From assembly GCA_900768915.1 (NCBI GenBank), contig CAAGEQ010000022.1, positions 27,660-91,659 on the forward strand: a stretch of DNA of 64,000 nucleotides. The letters are read 5' to 3'. The translations under genes were made by a program, and so were the position numbers. This DNA comes from Candidatus Gastranaerophilales bacterium (GTDB taxonomy: Bacteria; Cyanobacteriota; Vampirovibrionia; Gastranaerophilales; Gastranaerophilaceae). Under the pieces are notes generated by a model that saw only the letters and a program-made list of their open reading frames with translations, ran no database searches and was not told the origin of the DNA. Below are positions 1 through 9,047 of the stretch, piece after piece; positions within the stretch are counted from its first letter, which is position 1, and each line of letters starts with the position of its first letter.

Positions 1-186
1 AACATCTATTTTAGATTTATAATTTTCTAACTCTGATACATGAACTACTTCTGCATCTGAATTTATTTTCAAAGTCTCAGGATTACGTCTAGTAAACACT
101 GCCACTAATTCGACATCATCATTTTGTTTAACGGCTAATTCCACACCTCTGCCAAGATTTCCATAGCCTAAAATACCTAATTTCAT
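1..186 (-). CDS. ddh: meso-diaminopimelate D-dehydrogenase, N-terminal part (cut by window edge)
   Basis: The reverse strand reads 62 codons from an ATG at 186 to the window edge without a stop. The start M-K-L-G-I-L-G-Y-G-N-L-G-R-G-V-E is the Rossmann NADP-binding glycine motif of diaminopimelate dehydrogenase, and V-A-V-F-T-R-R follows as in that family. The enzyme makes meso-DAP from tetrahydrodipicolinate in one step, for lysine and peptidoglycan. The C-terminal substrate domain lies outside the window, so other dehydrogenases with the same N-terminal fold are possible but less likely. It is divergent from tRNA-Gln. Confidence 0.82.
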   Translation of the reverse strand, partial: MKLGILGYGNLGRGVELAVKQNDDVELVAVFTRRNPETLKINSDAEVVHVSELENYKSKIDV

Positions 187-264
187 AATAGCCTCTCTTT
201 ATTTTCCTTTATAAACCATATAAATATATCACAAAATACAATAATTATTATTTAAATACTATAA

Positions 265-295
265 TTGACAATTTATTTTAAAGTGTGAATATAAT
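265..295 (+). promoter_or_regulatory. Promoter of tRNA-Gln
   Basis: A perfect -35 box TTGACA (265-270) and a perfect -10 box TATAAT (290-295) are separated by 19 bp, longer than ideal. The predicted start near 302 lies about 10 bases before the mature tRNA. Confidence 0.6.
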
Positions 296-311
296 TATAA
301 AACTATAATAT

Positions 312-382
312 TCTCGGATCGTCTAGTGGTAGGACGAAAGATTCTGGCTCTTTTAACGGTGGTTCGAATCCATCTCCGAGAG
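312..382 (+). tRNA. tRNA-Gln (anticodon CTG)
   Basis: A cloverleaf folds cleanly. The acceptor stem is 312-318 with 375-381 (7 pairs, U1-A72 as usual for tRNA-Gln). The D arm contains AGTGGTAG, and the anticodon stem is 337-341 with 349-353 around the loop TTCTGGC. The T arm has the TTCGAAT loop. Anticodon CTG (344-346) reads CAG. The discriminator is G382 and CCA is not encoded, unlike the tRNA-Val gene in this window. A TTG-anticodon isoacceptor must exist elsewhere, because CAA is the common Gln codon here. Confidence 0.93.
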
Positions 383-462
383 TTTTTATTTACTCCAACA
401 TTGTTACCAATTCGTAAACTTTCTTTATATCTTTATATATATGCATATTTTCTGTTATACTG

Positions 463-468
463 TATAAT
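463..468 (+). promoter_or_regulatory. Possible -10 box for ftsH
   Basis: TATAAT lies 49 bp before the ftsH start. No convincing -35 box is found at 16-18 bp, so this is only a candidate. The gene has its own ribosome binding site, AGAGGTAA, just before the ATG. Confidence 0.35.
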
Positions 469-517
469 ATAAAATGTATTATATTTAAATTAGTTTATAG
501 ATAAATAGAGGTAATTT

Positions 518-2398
518 ATGAATAAAAGTCAATCAGTAGGTATGTACGTTGTACTTGGTATTATGGTTTTAGCATTTGTTTCAATGTTGTTTACAGGTTC
601 TACAACCCAAACATCAGAGTTGTCATATACAACATTTGTTCAAAAACTACAAGCAAATGAAATCAAAAGTGTTCAAATAGATGGAAATTCTGTTGTTGCA
701 ACGCCAATCAAACAACCTGAAGCAAAGAAACCAGTTTCGAAATATGAAACATTAATGGGTACGCAACCAGCAGCCCCAACAATTCAATATCACGTATTAG
801 TACCAAATTCTGCTGATTTAATGAATAAATTAGAAAAAGCAAACGTTGACATCAGTGTTAAAAAGCCTAGCGAATCAACTCAAATGCTTGGTTTAATTGG
901 TTCATTAATATTACCATTATTGTTCATTGTTTTCTTGGTTGTTATGGCAAAAAGCATTCAATCAGGTGGTGCACAAGCAATGTCTTTTGGTAAAAGTAAA
1001 GCAAAAATGTTATTAGATAGCAAAGTAAAAACTAAATTTGATGATGTTGCCGGCATTGATGAAGAAAAGAAAGAATTAGAAGAAATTGTTGATTTCTTAA
1101 AACATAGTGAAAAATATATTAAACTTGGAGCAAAAATTCCTAAAGGTGTTCTTTTAGTAGGTGCTCCTGGTACTGGTAAAACACTTATGGCAAAAGCAGT
1201 TGCCGGAGAAGCAGGTGTACCTTTCTTCTCAATAAGTGGTTCAGACTTCGTAGAAATGTTTGTTGGTGTTGGTGCTAGCAGAGTTAGAGATTTATTTGAC
1301 CAAGCAAAAAAACATCAACCTTGTATTATATTTATTGATGAAATTGATGCAGTTGGTCGTCAAAGAGGTGCTGGTCTTGGTGGTGGACATGATGAAAGAG
1401 AACAAACACTTAACCAATTACTTGTTGAGATGGACGGTTTTGACAAAAATACAAACATTATCGTAATTGCAGCAACAAACAGACCTGACATTTTAGATAA
1501 TGCCCTATTAAGACCAGGAAGATTTGATAGACAAATCGTTATCAACAAACCTGATGTACTAGGTAGAGAACAAATTTTAAAAGTTCACGCAAAAAATAAA
1601 CCTCTTGCAGAAGAAGTTGATTTAAAAGTATTAGCAAAAAGAACTCCTGGTTTTACAGGTGCCGATTTACAAAATTTGCTAAACGAAGCCGCATTGCTTG
1701 CAGCAAGACATAACAAAACAAAAGTTGAAATGCCTGATCTCGAAGAAGCAATTGATAAAGTAATGGCAGGACCAGAAAAGAAAAGCAGAATTATTTCTGA
1801 TGAAGAAAAAGAAAATACAGCCTACCACGAAGTTGGTCACGCATTGTTAGCAACAATGCTAAAAGGTTGTGATCCATTGCATAAGGTTTCTATTATTCCA
1901 AGAGGTATGGCTTTAGGCATCACAATGACATTACCTGAAAAAGATTACTTAACAATGAAAAAATCTCAATTGTTAGATAGAATCACAATGACATTAGGTG
2001 GACGTGTAGCAGAAGAACTTATTTATGGTTCAGATTCTGTTACAACAGGTGCCTCAAATGACCTTGAAAAAGTTTCTAACTTAGCAAGAAAAATGGTTAC
2101 TGCTTATGGTATGAGTGAGAAAATGGGTAATCTTACTTATGGAAAATCAGAAGAACATATCTTTATGGGTAGAGATTTTGGACACAATAGAGATTTTTCA
2201 GAAGAAATCGCTGCTGATATAGATAGAGAAGTTAAGAAAATTGTTGATGAAAGATACGAAATTGCAAAAGACATCTTAAGTAAGAATAGAGATATGTTAG
2301 AATACATTTCTAAAGCATTACTAGACAAAGAAACTCTTGATGAAAAAGATTTTGAAGAACTTATGCAAACAGTTGAAAGAAATAGAGATGCTCAATAG
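518..2398 (+). CDS. ftsH: ATP-dependent zinc metalloprotease FtsH
   Basis: FtsH is the membrane-anchored AAA+ protease that degrades unassembled membrane proteins and short-lived regulators. Two membrane segments (about residues 8-26 and 123-143) flank an extracytoplasmic loop. The AAA domain follows, with Walker A GAPGTGKT at 215-222, Walker B FIDEIDAVG and an SRH region around LLRPGRFDR. The M41 peptidase domain has the zinc motif HEVGH at 437-441. At 626 residues it is full length. The loop carries a Pro/Ala/Lys-rich insert (about 63-88) that looks lineage-specific. The start is supported by AGAGGTAA. A small membrane-protein gene follows after 18 bp, probably co-transcribed. Confidence 0.98.
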   Translation: MNKSQSVGMYVVLGIMVLAFVSMLFTGSTTQTSELSYTTFVQKLQANEIKSVQIDGNSVVATPIKQPEAKKPVSKYETLMGTQPAAPTIQYHVLVPNSADLMNKLEKANVDISVKKPSESTQMLGLIGSLILPLLFIVFLVVMAKSIQSGGAQAMSFGKSKAKMLLDSKVKTKFDDVAGIDEEKKELEEIVDFLKHSEKYIKLGAKIPKGVLLVGAPGTGKTLMAKAVAGEAGVPFFSISGSDFVEMFVGVGASRVRDLFDQAKKHQPCIIFIDEIDAVGRQRGAGLGGGHDEREQTLNQLLVEMDGFDKNTNIIVIAATNRPDILDNALLRPGRFDRQIVINKPDVLGREQILKVHAKNKPLAEEVDLKVLAKRTPGFTGADLQNLLNEAALLAARHNKTKVEMPDLEEAIDKVMAGPEKKSRIISDEEKENTAYHEVGHALLATMLKGCDPLHKVSIIPRGMALGITMTLPEKDYLTMKKSQLLDRITMTLGGRVAEELIYGSDSVTTGASNDLEKVSNLARKMVTAYGMSEKMGNLTYGKSEEHIFMGRDFGHNRDFSEEIAADIDREVKKIVDERYEIAKDILSKNRDMLEYISKALLDKETLDEKDFEELMQTVERNRDAQ

Positions 2399-2416
2399 AA
2401 AAGAGGGTTTATAAAA

Positions 2417-2881
2417 ATGGAAGAAAAAAACTTAATTTTTCAACAATACAAACTATATTCAGAACAAAAAGAATCTTTTATAACTAGAAGTTTTGCAATA
2501 AACAGATTTTACCTATGCTTAGCAATTATTTTACTAGTTTTAGTGAATATTTTTAAAGGTGTAATGTTTGCATATATGCTTCCATTAAGTGCATTATTGT
2601 CTATCGTTGGTATTGGTACAACTATTCTATGGTGGATGAATATGGATTCCTATAATATGCTTATCAAAATCAAATTTGCAAAAGTTCTTGAACAAATAGA
2701 AAAACAACTTCCGGTTCAACCATACGCAGATGAATATAAAGGTATTGAAGAATTTAGAACAAACAAAAAAATGTTTTTATTCTCTGATATGCAAAAGGCT
2801 TTTGCAGTATTAATCTTTTTAATGTTCTTTGTATCTTTACTAGAAAACATTATTCCTATAATCATTAAACAATTCATTTAG
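2417..2881 (+). CDS. Small membrane protein, RipA-like (tentative)
   Basis: This 154-residue protein has hydrophobic segments near residues 30-50, 55-75 and 125-150, and a soluble middle part with W-W-M and Q-L-P-V-Q-P-Y. The opening Q-Q-Y-K-L-Y-S-E-Q and the K-Q-L-P-V-Q-P-Y segment recall the RipA-type octameric membrane protein family, but this is from memory of family patterns only. It starts 18 bp after ftsH, behind AGAGGGTTT, so it is probably in the ftsH operon. A role in membrane protein quality control would be speculation. It could also be an unrelated small membrane protein. Confidence 0.7.
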   Translation: MEEKNLIFQQYKLYSEQKESFITRSFAINRFYLCLAIILLVLVNIFKGVMFAYMLPLSALLSIVGIGTTILWWMNMDSYNMLIKIKFAKVLEQIEKQLPVQPYADEYKGIEEFRTNKKMFLFSDMQKAFAVLIFLMFFVSLLENIIPIIIKQFI

Positions 2882-2923
2882 CCAATTAACTTTATTTTTA
2901 ATATGTAATATTAAGGTATTAGT

Positions 2924-5602
2924 ATGTCTAATGAGAGTTTATTCAAAAAATGTTTAAAAGAAAAAATTCTTTTTCTAGATGGAGCAATGGGAACTCTGCT
3001 CCAAAAGTATAATTTGTCTGAAAACGATTATAGAGGAACATTGTTTAAAAATTCTACTATCAACCTAAAAGGCAACTTTGAAGTACTTTCACTCACACAA
3101 CCTCAAATAATAGAAGATATTCATAGAGCCTATTTAGATGCTGGTGCAGATATTATTGAATGTAACACGTTTAATTCTAACTCCATAGTACAAAGCAATT
3201 ACCATTTAGAAAACTCTATAAAAGAACTAAATAAAGCATCTGTTAAAATTGCGAGAAAAATTGCAGACGAATATACGAAAAAGACACCAAATAAACCTAG
3301 ATTTATAGCAGGTTCAATAGGACCTACAACAAAATCTTTAACTATTTCATCAGATATTATGAATCCAGAAAAAAGAGATATAACTTTTGATGAATTAGTA
3401 AAATCGTATTCAGAACAAGTAGAGGTACTTATATGCTCCGATATTGATATTTTATTAATTGAAACGATATTTGATACCTTAAATGCAAAAGCAGCCATAT
3501 ATGCCATTCAGGAAGTGCAAAACAGATTACATACAAATATTCCAACTATGATTTCTGTGACATTGACAGATAAATCAGGAAGAACACTATCTGGACAAAC
3601 GTTAGAAGCCTTTTATTATAGCATTGAATTTGCAAAACCAATTTGTGTTGGTTTAAACTGCTCACTTGGTATTGAAGAAATGAAACCACATATTAAACAA
3701 TTAGCAAAAATAGCACCTTGTGCAATTTCCATATATGCAAATGCAGGATTACAAAATGAATTTGGCGAATATGAAACATCACCCATTCAAATGGCAAATG
3801 AATATAAAGAATTAGCAACAGATAATATCATAAACATTTATGGTGGCTGTTGTGGAACAACTCCTAATCATATAAAAGAAATTGTTGAATTATTAAAAAA
3901 CTACAAACCACGAGAAATAACCACAAAAAAGAAATTACAAGAACACAATTTTTGTGGATTAAGCCCTTTAACAAACTATTCTGAATTTATACAAATTGGA
4001 GAAAATACCAATATATCTAATTCAAAAGATTTTAGAACGGCTATTTTAAATAACAATTTTGATAAAGCAATAAATATTGCACAAAAACAAATCAAAAACG
4101 GTGCAAAAATCATAGAAATTTGTTTAGATTCTGAACAATATAATACGAAAAAAATAATGAAAAGATTTCTTAATAGAATCTCAACAGAACCAAACATAAC
4201 ACTAGTTCCAATAATGCTTACATCTACAGATTTTGATGTAATAAAAACTGGACTAAAATGTATTCAATCAAAAGTAATTGTTAATTCTATAAGTCTTGAA
4301 AATGGCGAAAAAGATTTTATAAATAAAGCAATAGAACTTCAGAAATTTGGTTCATCTATTGTTGTAAATGTTAGTGATGAACAAGGTTTAGCAACTGATA
4401 CAAATAGAAGAATAAAAATTATTGATAGAGCCTATAAAATACTTACAGAAAAATGTAATTATAATCCAAATGATATAATTTTCGACTTAAATGTTCTTCC
4501 AATTGCAACCGGAATAAAAGAACAGAATTCTAACGCCATTTCTTTTTTAGAAGCATTAAAAATATTAAAACAAAAATATCCAGATATACTATTTCTGGGT
4601 AGAATAAACAATGTTTCATTTGCTTTTAATGGCAATGATAAAATTCAAGATGTAATTCATAGCATCTTTTTACACCATGCTATTAAAAATGGTTTATCAA
4701 TGGGAATATTAAGTCCAAGACAATTACCGAAATATGAAAGCATTGAAAAAAGAATTAAGTCACTCATTGAAAATGTTATTTTTAACAAATCGGAAGATGC
4801 TCAAAATAAATTAATAGAATACATCAATTCAAACAAAAATATTTTGACTAATAAAAAAGAAAATCCTATAATCAGCGAATGGAGAACTTTGCCTGTTAAT
4901 AAAAGATTACAATATGCACTATTAAAAGGAACTGACGAATTTATAAAACCAGATTTATATGAAGCATTAACAAAATACAAACCTGTTGATATTATTGAAA
5001 AGATTTTATTAGAAGAAATGAATATACTTAATGACTATTTTTCAGAAGGAAAAATGTTCTTACCACAAGTTGTAAAAAGTTCACGCATAATGAAAAAAGC
5101 AATAGATATTCTTCAAACAAAATTAAAGACACAAAACAAATATCTTGGCAAAATTGTGCTTGCAACAGTAAAAGGAGATGTTCACGATATTGGAAAAAAT
5201 ATATTATCATTGGTTTTAACTTGTCATAATTTTAAAGTTATTGATTTAGGAATAATGGTTGATTCTACAAAAATATTAGAAACTGCAAAGAAAGAAAATG
5301 CAGATATTATTGCTCTTTCTGGACTAATAAATTCTTCGCTGGAAGAAATGCAACAAATTGCAAAAGATATGGAGATAGAGGGTTTTAAACTACCAGCACT
5401 AATGATAGGTGGAGCGACAACAAGTAAAAAACATACTGCAATAAAGATTGCACCAAAATATAAAGGACTTGTTATACATACAACCAACGCATCAGAAGCA
5501 GCATTTGTAGCAAAAAAGATTATAAAAAAAGATAAAAAATTTATACAAAAAATACAAGATGAACAAAAAGAAATCTTAAATGAATATTTAAAAGATATAT
5601 AA
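2924..5602 (+). CDS. metH: Cobalamin-dependent methionine synthase, lacking the activation domain
   Basis: MetH transfers a methyl group from methyltetrahydrofolate to homocysteine through cobalamin. Three of four modules are present. The homocysteine domain (about 1-325) has LDGAMGTLLQ, a zinc Cys near 245 in G-L-N-C-S, and a Cys pair near 308-309 in GGCCGTT. The pterin domain (about 350-610) starts I-G-E-N-T-N. The B12 cap and B12 domains (about 650-885) carry the axial-ligand motif D-V-H-D-I-G near 752. At 892 residues the protein ends where the C-terminal AdoMet-binding reactivation domain of the roughly 1200-residue E. coli enzyme would begin. A separate activase protein or another reduction route would be needed. 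No cobalamin riboswitch fits in the 42 bp upstream. Confidence 0.96.
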   Translation: MSNESLFKKCLKEKILFLDGAMGTLLQKYNLSENDYRGTLFKNSTINLKGNFEVLSLTQPQIIEDIHRAYLDAGADIIECNTFNSNSIVQSNYHLENSIKELNKASVKIARKIADEYTKKTPNKPRFIAGSIGPTTKSLTISSDIMNPEKRDITFDELVKSYSEQVEVLICSDIDILLIETIFDTLNAKAAIYAIQEVQNRLHTNIPTMISVTLTDKSGRTLSGQTLEAFYYSIEFAKPICVGLNCSLGIEEMKPHIKQLAKIAPCAISIYANAGLQNEFGEYETSPIQMANEYKELATDNIINIYGGCCGTTPNHIKEIVELLKNYKPREITTKKKLQEHNFCGLSPLTNYSEFIQIGENTNISNSKDFRTAILNNNFDKAINIAQKQIKNGAKIIEICLDSEQYNTKKIMKRFLNRISTEPNITLVPIMLTSTDFDVIKTGLKCIQSKVIVNSISLENGEKDFINKAIELQKFGSSIVVNVSDEQGLATDTNRRIKIIDRAYKILTEKCNYNPNDIIFDLNVLPIATGIKEQNSNAISFLEALKILKQKYPDILFLGRINNVSFAFNGNDKIQDVIHSIFLHHAIKNGLSMGILSPRQLPKYESIEKRIKSLIENVIFNKSEDAQNKLIEYINSNKNILTNKKENPIISEWRTLPVNKRLQYALLKGTDEFIKPDLYEALTKYKPVDIIEKILLEEMNILNDYFSEGKMFLPQVVKSSRIMKKAIDILQTKLKTQNKYLGKIVLATVKGDVHDIGKNILSLVLTCHNFKVIDLGIMVDSTKILETAKKENADIIALSGLINSSLEEMQQIAKDMEIEGFKLPALMIGGATTSKKHTAIKIAPKYKGLVIHTTNASEAAFVAKKIIKKDKKFIQKIQDEQKEILNEYLKDI

Positions 5603-5621
5603 ATATTAAGTTTGTAAAGAT

Positions 5622-5639
5622 TTTTCAACATGTTGAAAA
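5622..5639. promoter_or_regulatory. Perfect 18-bp palindrome, possible operator
   Basis: TTTTCAACATGTTGAAAA is a perfect palindrome with no loop, which suits a dimeric DNA-binding protein better than an RNA terminator; no T-run follows. It lies 56 bp upstream of the LysM/EF-hand gene. It contains a TTGAAA hexamer that could act as a -35 box, though no good -10 box sits at the ideal distance. Confidence 0.4.
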
Positions 5640-5694
5640 TAGGGCATTCTAAGATACTTTATATACATGAAGTATTATATTTAGAGAGCTTATT

Positions 5695-7827
5695 ATGAGT
5701 GATTTAGAAGTAAAACAACAATTACAACTAAATACACAACAACCAACAGAAAATGGTTCACAACAGGTTCAAAAAAAGAGCCCTGAAGGTAAACCTACAA
5801 TTTTTGTTGGAATGACAGAGGCACAAGCAAAAGAACAAGGACTACTTGACCAATTTAACAAGGCTAATACTGATGGAGATGGAACAATCTCTGATAAAGA
5901 ATATGCTAGTTATATAAATAATCAAAATGATACTGTACCAAGTAGCAAATCAGGAAAAAGAACTGCACAAGGCGGAATATATACAGTACAGAAAGGAGAT
6001 TCTTTAAGTTTAATCGCACAAGACTTCGGTCTTGATATGATGGATTTATATGAAACAAATAAAAATACTATTGGTTCAAACATAAATATTCTTGAAGTTG
6101 GACAACAACTAAAAGTTACAAATGTAAAAATATCTACAGATAATTTCAATACAAATTCTAGTAATAAAACATCTAAAACTAATCAACATCATCATTCAAC
6201 AAAAATATTTTATGGAATGACTAGAGAACAAGCTGAAAAAATTGGCGGTGAAACACTAGAAACATTTAATAAAATGTCTAAAGATAAACAGATAATTTCA
6301 GTAACAGATTTTTCTAATTATAAAAAAATGTTCATAAAAACATTATCTGCTGAAGAAAAGAAAAAACTCCAATCACTTGATTTAAAGAAACCTGAAGATT
6401 TTAAATTTGTTAAAAATAAAATTGCTCAACACAGTGATACTACTATGTGGGACAAAACCTATAGCAATAAAACTACAAAAGACGCACTTGATGCTTTATT
6501 CAAAAAACATAATATTACAGCAAAAGACTTAAAAGAAGCCGGATTTGAAAGTGCTGAACAAGTAAAACAACAACCAAAAGAATTTGGTAAATTCGTATAT
6601 AAAAAATTAAAAGAAAGTTATGATAATGAAGTATCAAACAAACAAGGTGATTCTTATAGAACGCAATATGAACGATTAAAAAAAGGTGAATATACCGACT
6701 ATGAAAAAGAACAATTAGGCTTAGTCGGAAATCTTACAGAAGAACAACTTGATTACTTCACAAAAGCCGCAATCAAACAAAAATATATTGGTACCATTGT
6801 ATCTTTAAACGTTGATACTGAAAAAGGCGAAAATACTGAATACCTTGCAGCTATGGTTCAAGCTATGAGTGACAACTTAATGACTGATGAACCTAATGTC
6901 AAAGCATTCGTAACTTCTCTTGGTTTAAGCAAATTAAAAGGTACCGAATATGAAGCAAACACAGCAAAAACTATTGCTGCTGATGCAAAAAATTATGGTT
7001 TCTATCAAGGTAATGAAGAAGCCGATATAATTGCAACAAAAGTAATTTTAGAAACTGGTTCAGAAGATGCAATACAAACATTAATAACAAATAACTCAGA
7101 TAAAGCCGATTTTATCAAAGAAGTTGCTGATGGCGTTATTGAAAACATGCCAGATGGTGCAACAAAAACAACCATTCAAAATGCCGTAAAAACTGCTATT
7201 GAAACTATTCAATCTCAACAAAGTGGTTCTCGTACATCAGGTAAAAACGAAACAAAAGAAGCACCCGTTCCAGAACAAAGAGTTATTTCTCAAGCAACAT
7301 ACAATACTCCTGAAGCAGAAAGAATTGCAAAAATCAGGGAAGCATCAAATTCTTACACATCTTCAACTACAACAAACCCTATTCAATCATCACACAATGA
7401 CAACAAATATCTTGTGACAAATGATGAAAGTGAAAAACTTGCAAACATACAAAAATCATTAAAAAGAAAATTTAATGATTTAAAAAGTAAATCTATCGGT
7501 CAAGCACTAAGTGATGTTGTTGAAAACTTCGACAATATTCCACGAGATATACAAGTAAAAATTAAAAACTATTTCAAAACAATGAAACCAGATAGACAAT
7601 GTGAAGCATACATTGGTGGTAGTGAAACTTTACGTAAATTTATGGATAAAGAAACTGGCATGAGTGCAACACTATTGAATGGTTATTTCACAAAACACCC
7701 TTTTGAATTAAACAAAGCACCAAAAGAAATTCAAACAAAAATGGAAGACTATAACAAAAAAATTCACAAACCTTATGACAAAAATATGGATTTAAATTTC
7801 AATAATTTCGGTTTTTCTGCTATTTAA
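5695..7827 (+). CDS. LysM and EF-hand protein of unknown function
   Basis: This 710-residue protein has no signal peptide. A short motif, I-F-V-G-M-T-E-A-Q-A-K-E-Q-G (36-49), recurs near residue 173 as I-F-Y-G-M-T-R-E-Q-A-E-K-I-G. The first copy runs into a canonical EF-hand loop (58-69; N-T-D-G-D-G-T-I-S-D-K-E). A LysM domain (about 95-141; Y-T-V-Q-K-G-D-S-L) implies binding to peptidoglycan or a similar glycan. The long C-terminal part (about 200-710) is hydrophilic, helical-looking and rich in Lys, Glu and Gln; I do not recognise it. LysM suggests a cell-wall location, so a non-Sec export route may be needed. Its 3' end overlaps the convergent gene by 8 bp. Confidence 0.9.
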   Translation: MSDLEVKQQLQLNTQQPTENGSQQVQKKSPEGKPTIFVGMTEAQAKEQGLLDQFNKANTDGDGTISDKEYASYINNQNDTVPSSKSGKRTAQGGIYTVQKGDSLSLIAQDFGLDMMDLYETNKNTIGSNINILEVGQQLKVTNVKISTDNFNTNSSNKTSKTNQHHHSTKIFYGMTREQAEKIGGETLETFNKMSKDKQIISVTDFSNYKKMFIKTLSAEEKKKLQSLDLKKPEDFKFVKNKIAQHSDTTMWDKTYSNKTTKDALDALFKKHNITAKDLKEAGFESAEQVKQQPKEFGKFVYKKLKESYDNEVSNKQGDSYRTQYERLKKGEYTDYEKEQLGLVGNLTEEQLDYFTKAAIKQKYIGTIVSLNVDTEKGENTEYLAAMVQAMSDNLMTDEPNVKAFVTSLGLSKLKGTEYEANTAKTIAADAKNYGFYQGNEEADIIATKVILETGSEDAIQTLITNNSDKADFIKEVADGVIENMPDGATKTTIQNAVKTAIETIQSQQSGSRTSGKNETKEAPVPEQRVISQATYNTPEAERIAKIREASNSYTSSTTTNPIQSSHNDNKYLVTNDESEKLANIQKSLKRKFNDLKSKSIGQALSDVVENFDNIPRDIQVKIKNYFKTMKPDRQCEAYIGGSETLRKFMDKETGMSATLLNGYFTKHPFELNKAPKEIQTKMEDYNKKIHKPYDKNMDLNFNNFGFSAI

Positions 7828-8425
7828 CCTTACTTTCATCAAATAAACCTGAATGATGATATTTAAATTCCTTTAATTCACCAGTTTTCTTGTTATATAC
7901 AGGTGTAAAACATATACCAAAGGCTTGTCGTTCGCCATCTTTATAAACGGCTTTTGATTCAGCAAACTTAGGTGCAAGTTTTGAATATCGATTTAGCGCA
8001 TCTTTTGTTTCAAAAGACCTCATAAAGCCTGTTTTTTCTTTACTTTCACGAATTGCTCGACCAATTGGTTTCCCAAATTTTTCATTAACAAGGTCAACAT
8101 CTTTACCTGTCACGATATTAACAAAACCTTGAACATTTTTCTTTGTTTTATCAAAAACAGCCCTTATTTTTGAAATATATAAATAATCAGCATCACCACC
8201 ACGACGAGTACCATTTGGTAATTTTTGACCAAATTTCATTGTATCAATCAAATCATGATTATAATTTTTAACCCTCTTTGAACCATTCAAATGCGATTCA
8301 ACATAATGCAAACATTTTTTCATATTCTGCTCAGACACAATACGTCTGCCGTCTGTTGTATAAAAATAAGTATGATAAGATGCACCAAAGTTAGGAGCAT
8401 TATTAACAGACATGCCTGAATTCAT
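7820..8425 (-). CDS. Hypothetical protein with N-terminal N-F-G-A motif
   Basis: This 201-residue soluble, basic protein begins M-N-S-G-M-S-V-N-N-A-P-N-F-G-A-S-Y, with no signal peptide and no membrane segment. I do not recognise its fold. Conserved-looking parts are T-D-G-R-R-I-V-S near residue 25, the K-L-P-N-G-T-R-R-G-G-D-A-D segment in the middle, and the C-terminal F-K-Y-H-H-S-G-L-F. The N-F-G-A segment resembles the start of other proteins here (GNAT at 42626, HD-GYP at 29505). It follows the 8429-8902 gene by 3 bp, so the pair is one operon. Confidence 0.8.
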   Translation of the reverse strand: MNSGMSVNNAPNFGASYHTYFYTTDGRRIVSEQNMKKCLHYVESHLNGSKRVKNYNHDLIDTMKFGQKLPNGTRRGGDADYLYISKIRAVFDKTKKNVQGFVNIVTGKDVDLVNEKFGKPIGRAIRESKEKTGFMRSFETKDALNRYSKLAPKFAESKAVYKDGERQAFGICFTPVYNKKTGELKEFKYHHSGLFDESKVK

Positions 8426-8428
8426 GAA

Positions 8429-8902
8429 CTACACCCTATTATGACCAGTTTGCCATCTATGGTCAACATCTGCTTTTTTAGAATTAGCATTCAAATTTGC
8501 CTTAAACATATTCAAGGCAAAAACTGCGACGCCAGCAACACCAGCAAAAACTTTTCCTTTTGTCGATAAAGTTTTTTCTGATTTTTTAGCAACACTCCTA
8601 AGAGCATCTGCTCCAACCACTGTTAATGCAGTAACACCACCATATACAAGACCTTTTAAAGTACCTTTTGTATATTCAGCAGATGTAATTAAATATTTCT
8701 TAAACGAAGTATAACCATTTTTGAAACCTTGCCATAAAGAAGTTTTTTCCTTTTTATCTTCTTTTTTAGAAAATTCTGCTACATCTGGTTTTTCTTCTAA
8801 ATTTGCTCTTTCTAATTTGGTTGATTCTTTAACACCAGAAGAATTTTCATTAACTGAATTTACTTGTTTATTTGAATCTAAACTGCAAAATGTAATAGCC
8901 AT
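8429..8902 (-). CDS. Hypothetical membrane-associated protein
   Basis: This 157-residue protein has a charged Ser/Glu/Lys-rich first half (about 1-60) with no signal peptide. Two Gly/Ala/Val-rich hydrophobic stretches follow, near residues 84-100 and 117-133, and could span or dip into the membrane. The C-terminus ends D-H-R-W-Q-T-G-H. The family is unknown to me. AGGTG sits before the ATG at 8902. It is the first gene of a two-gene operon with 7820-8425 and is divergent from ssb. Confidence 0.75.
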   Translation of the reverse strand: MAITFCSLDSNKQVNSVNENSSGVKESTKLERANLEEKPDVAEFSKKEDKKEKTSLWQGFKNGYTSFKKYLITSAEYTKGTLKGLVYGGVTALTVVGADALRSVAKKSEKTLSTKGKVFAGVAGVAVFALNMFKANLNANSKKADVDHRWQTGHNRV

Positions 8903-9047
8903 GGCACACCTAATTTTTTTTAACTACACACATATAAAAAAACATAAACTAAAAAATATTTGCTATTATTTAACAAAATTTTACAATAAATTTAGAAAAA
9001 AATTTAACATGATACAATATAACTAAACAGATTATTAAGGAGTAAAA

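Noticed and set aside
2882..2923. Cobalamin riboswitch before metH
   Set aside because: The gap is only 42 bp and has no conserved cobalamin-box sequence.
8721..9026. Forward frame of 101 codons across the ssb upstream region
   Set aside because: It is antisense to the 8429-8902 gene and runs into AT-rich non-coding sequence; composition is not protein-like.
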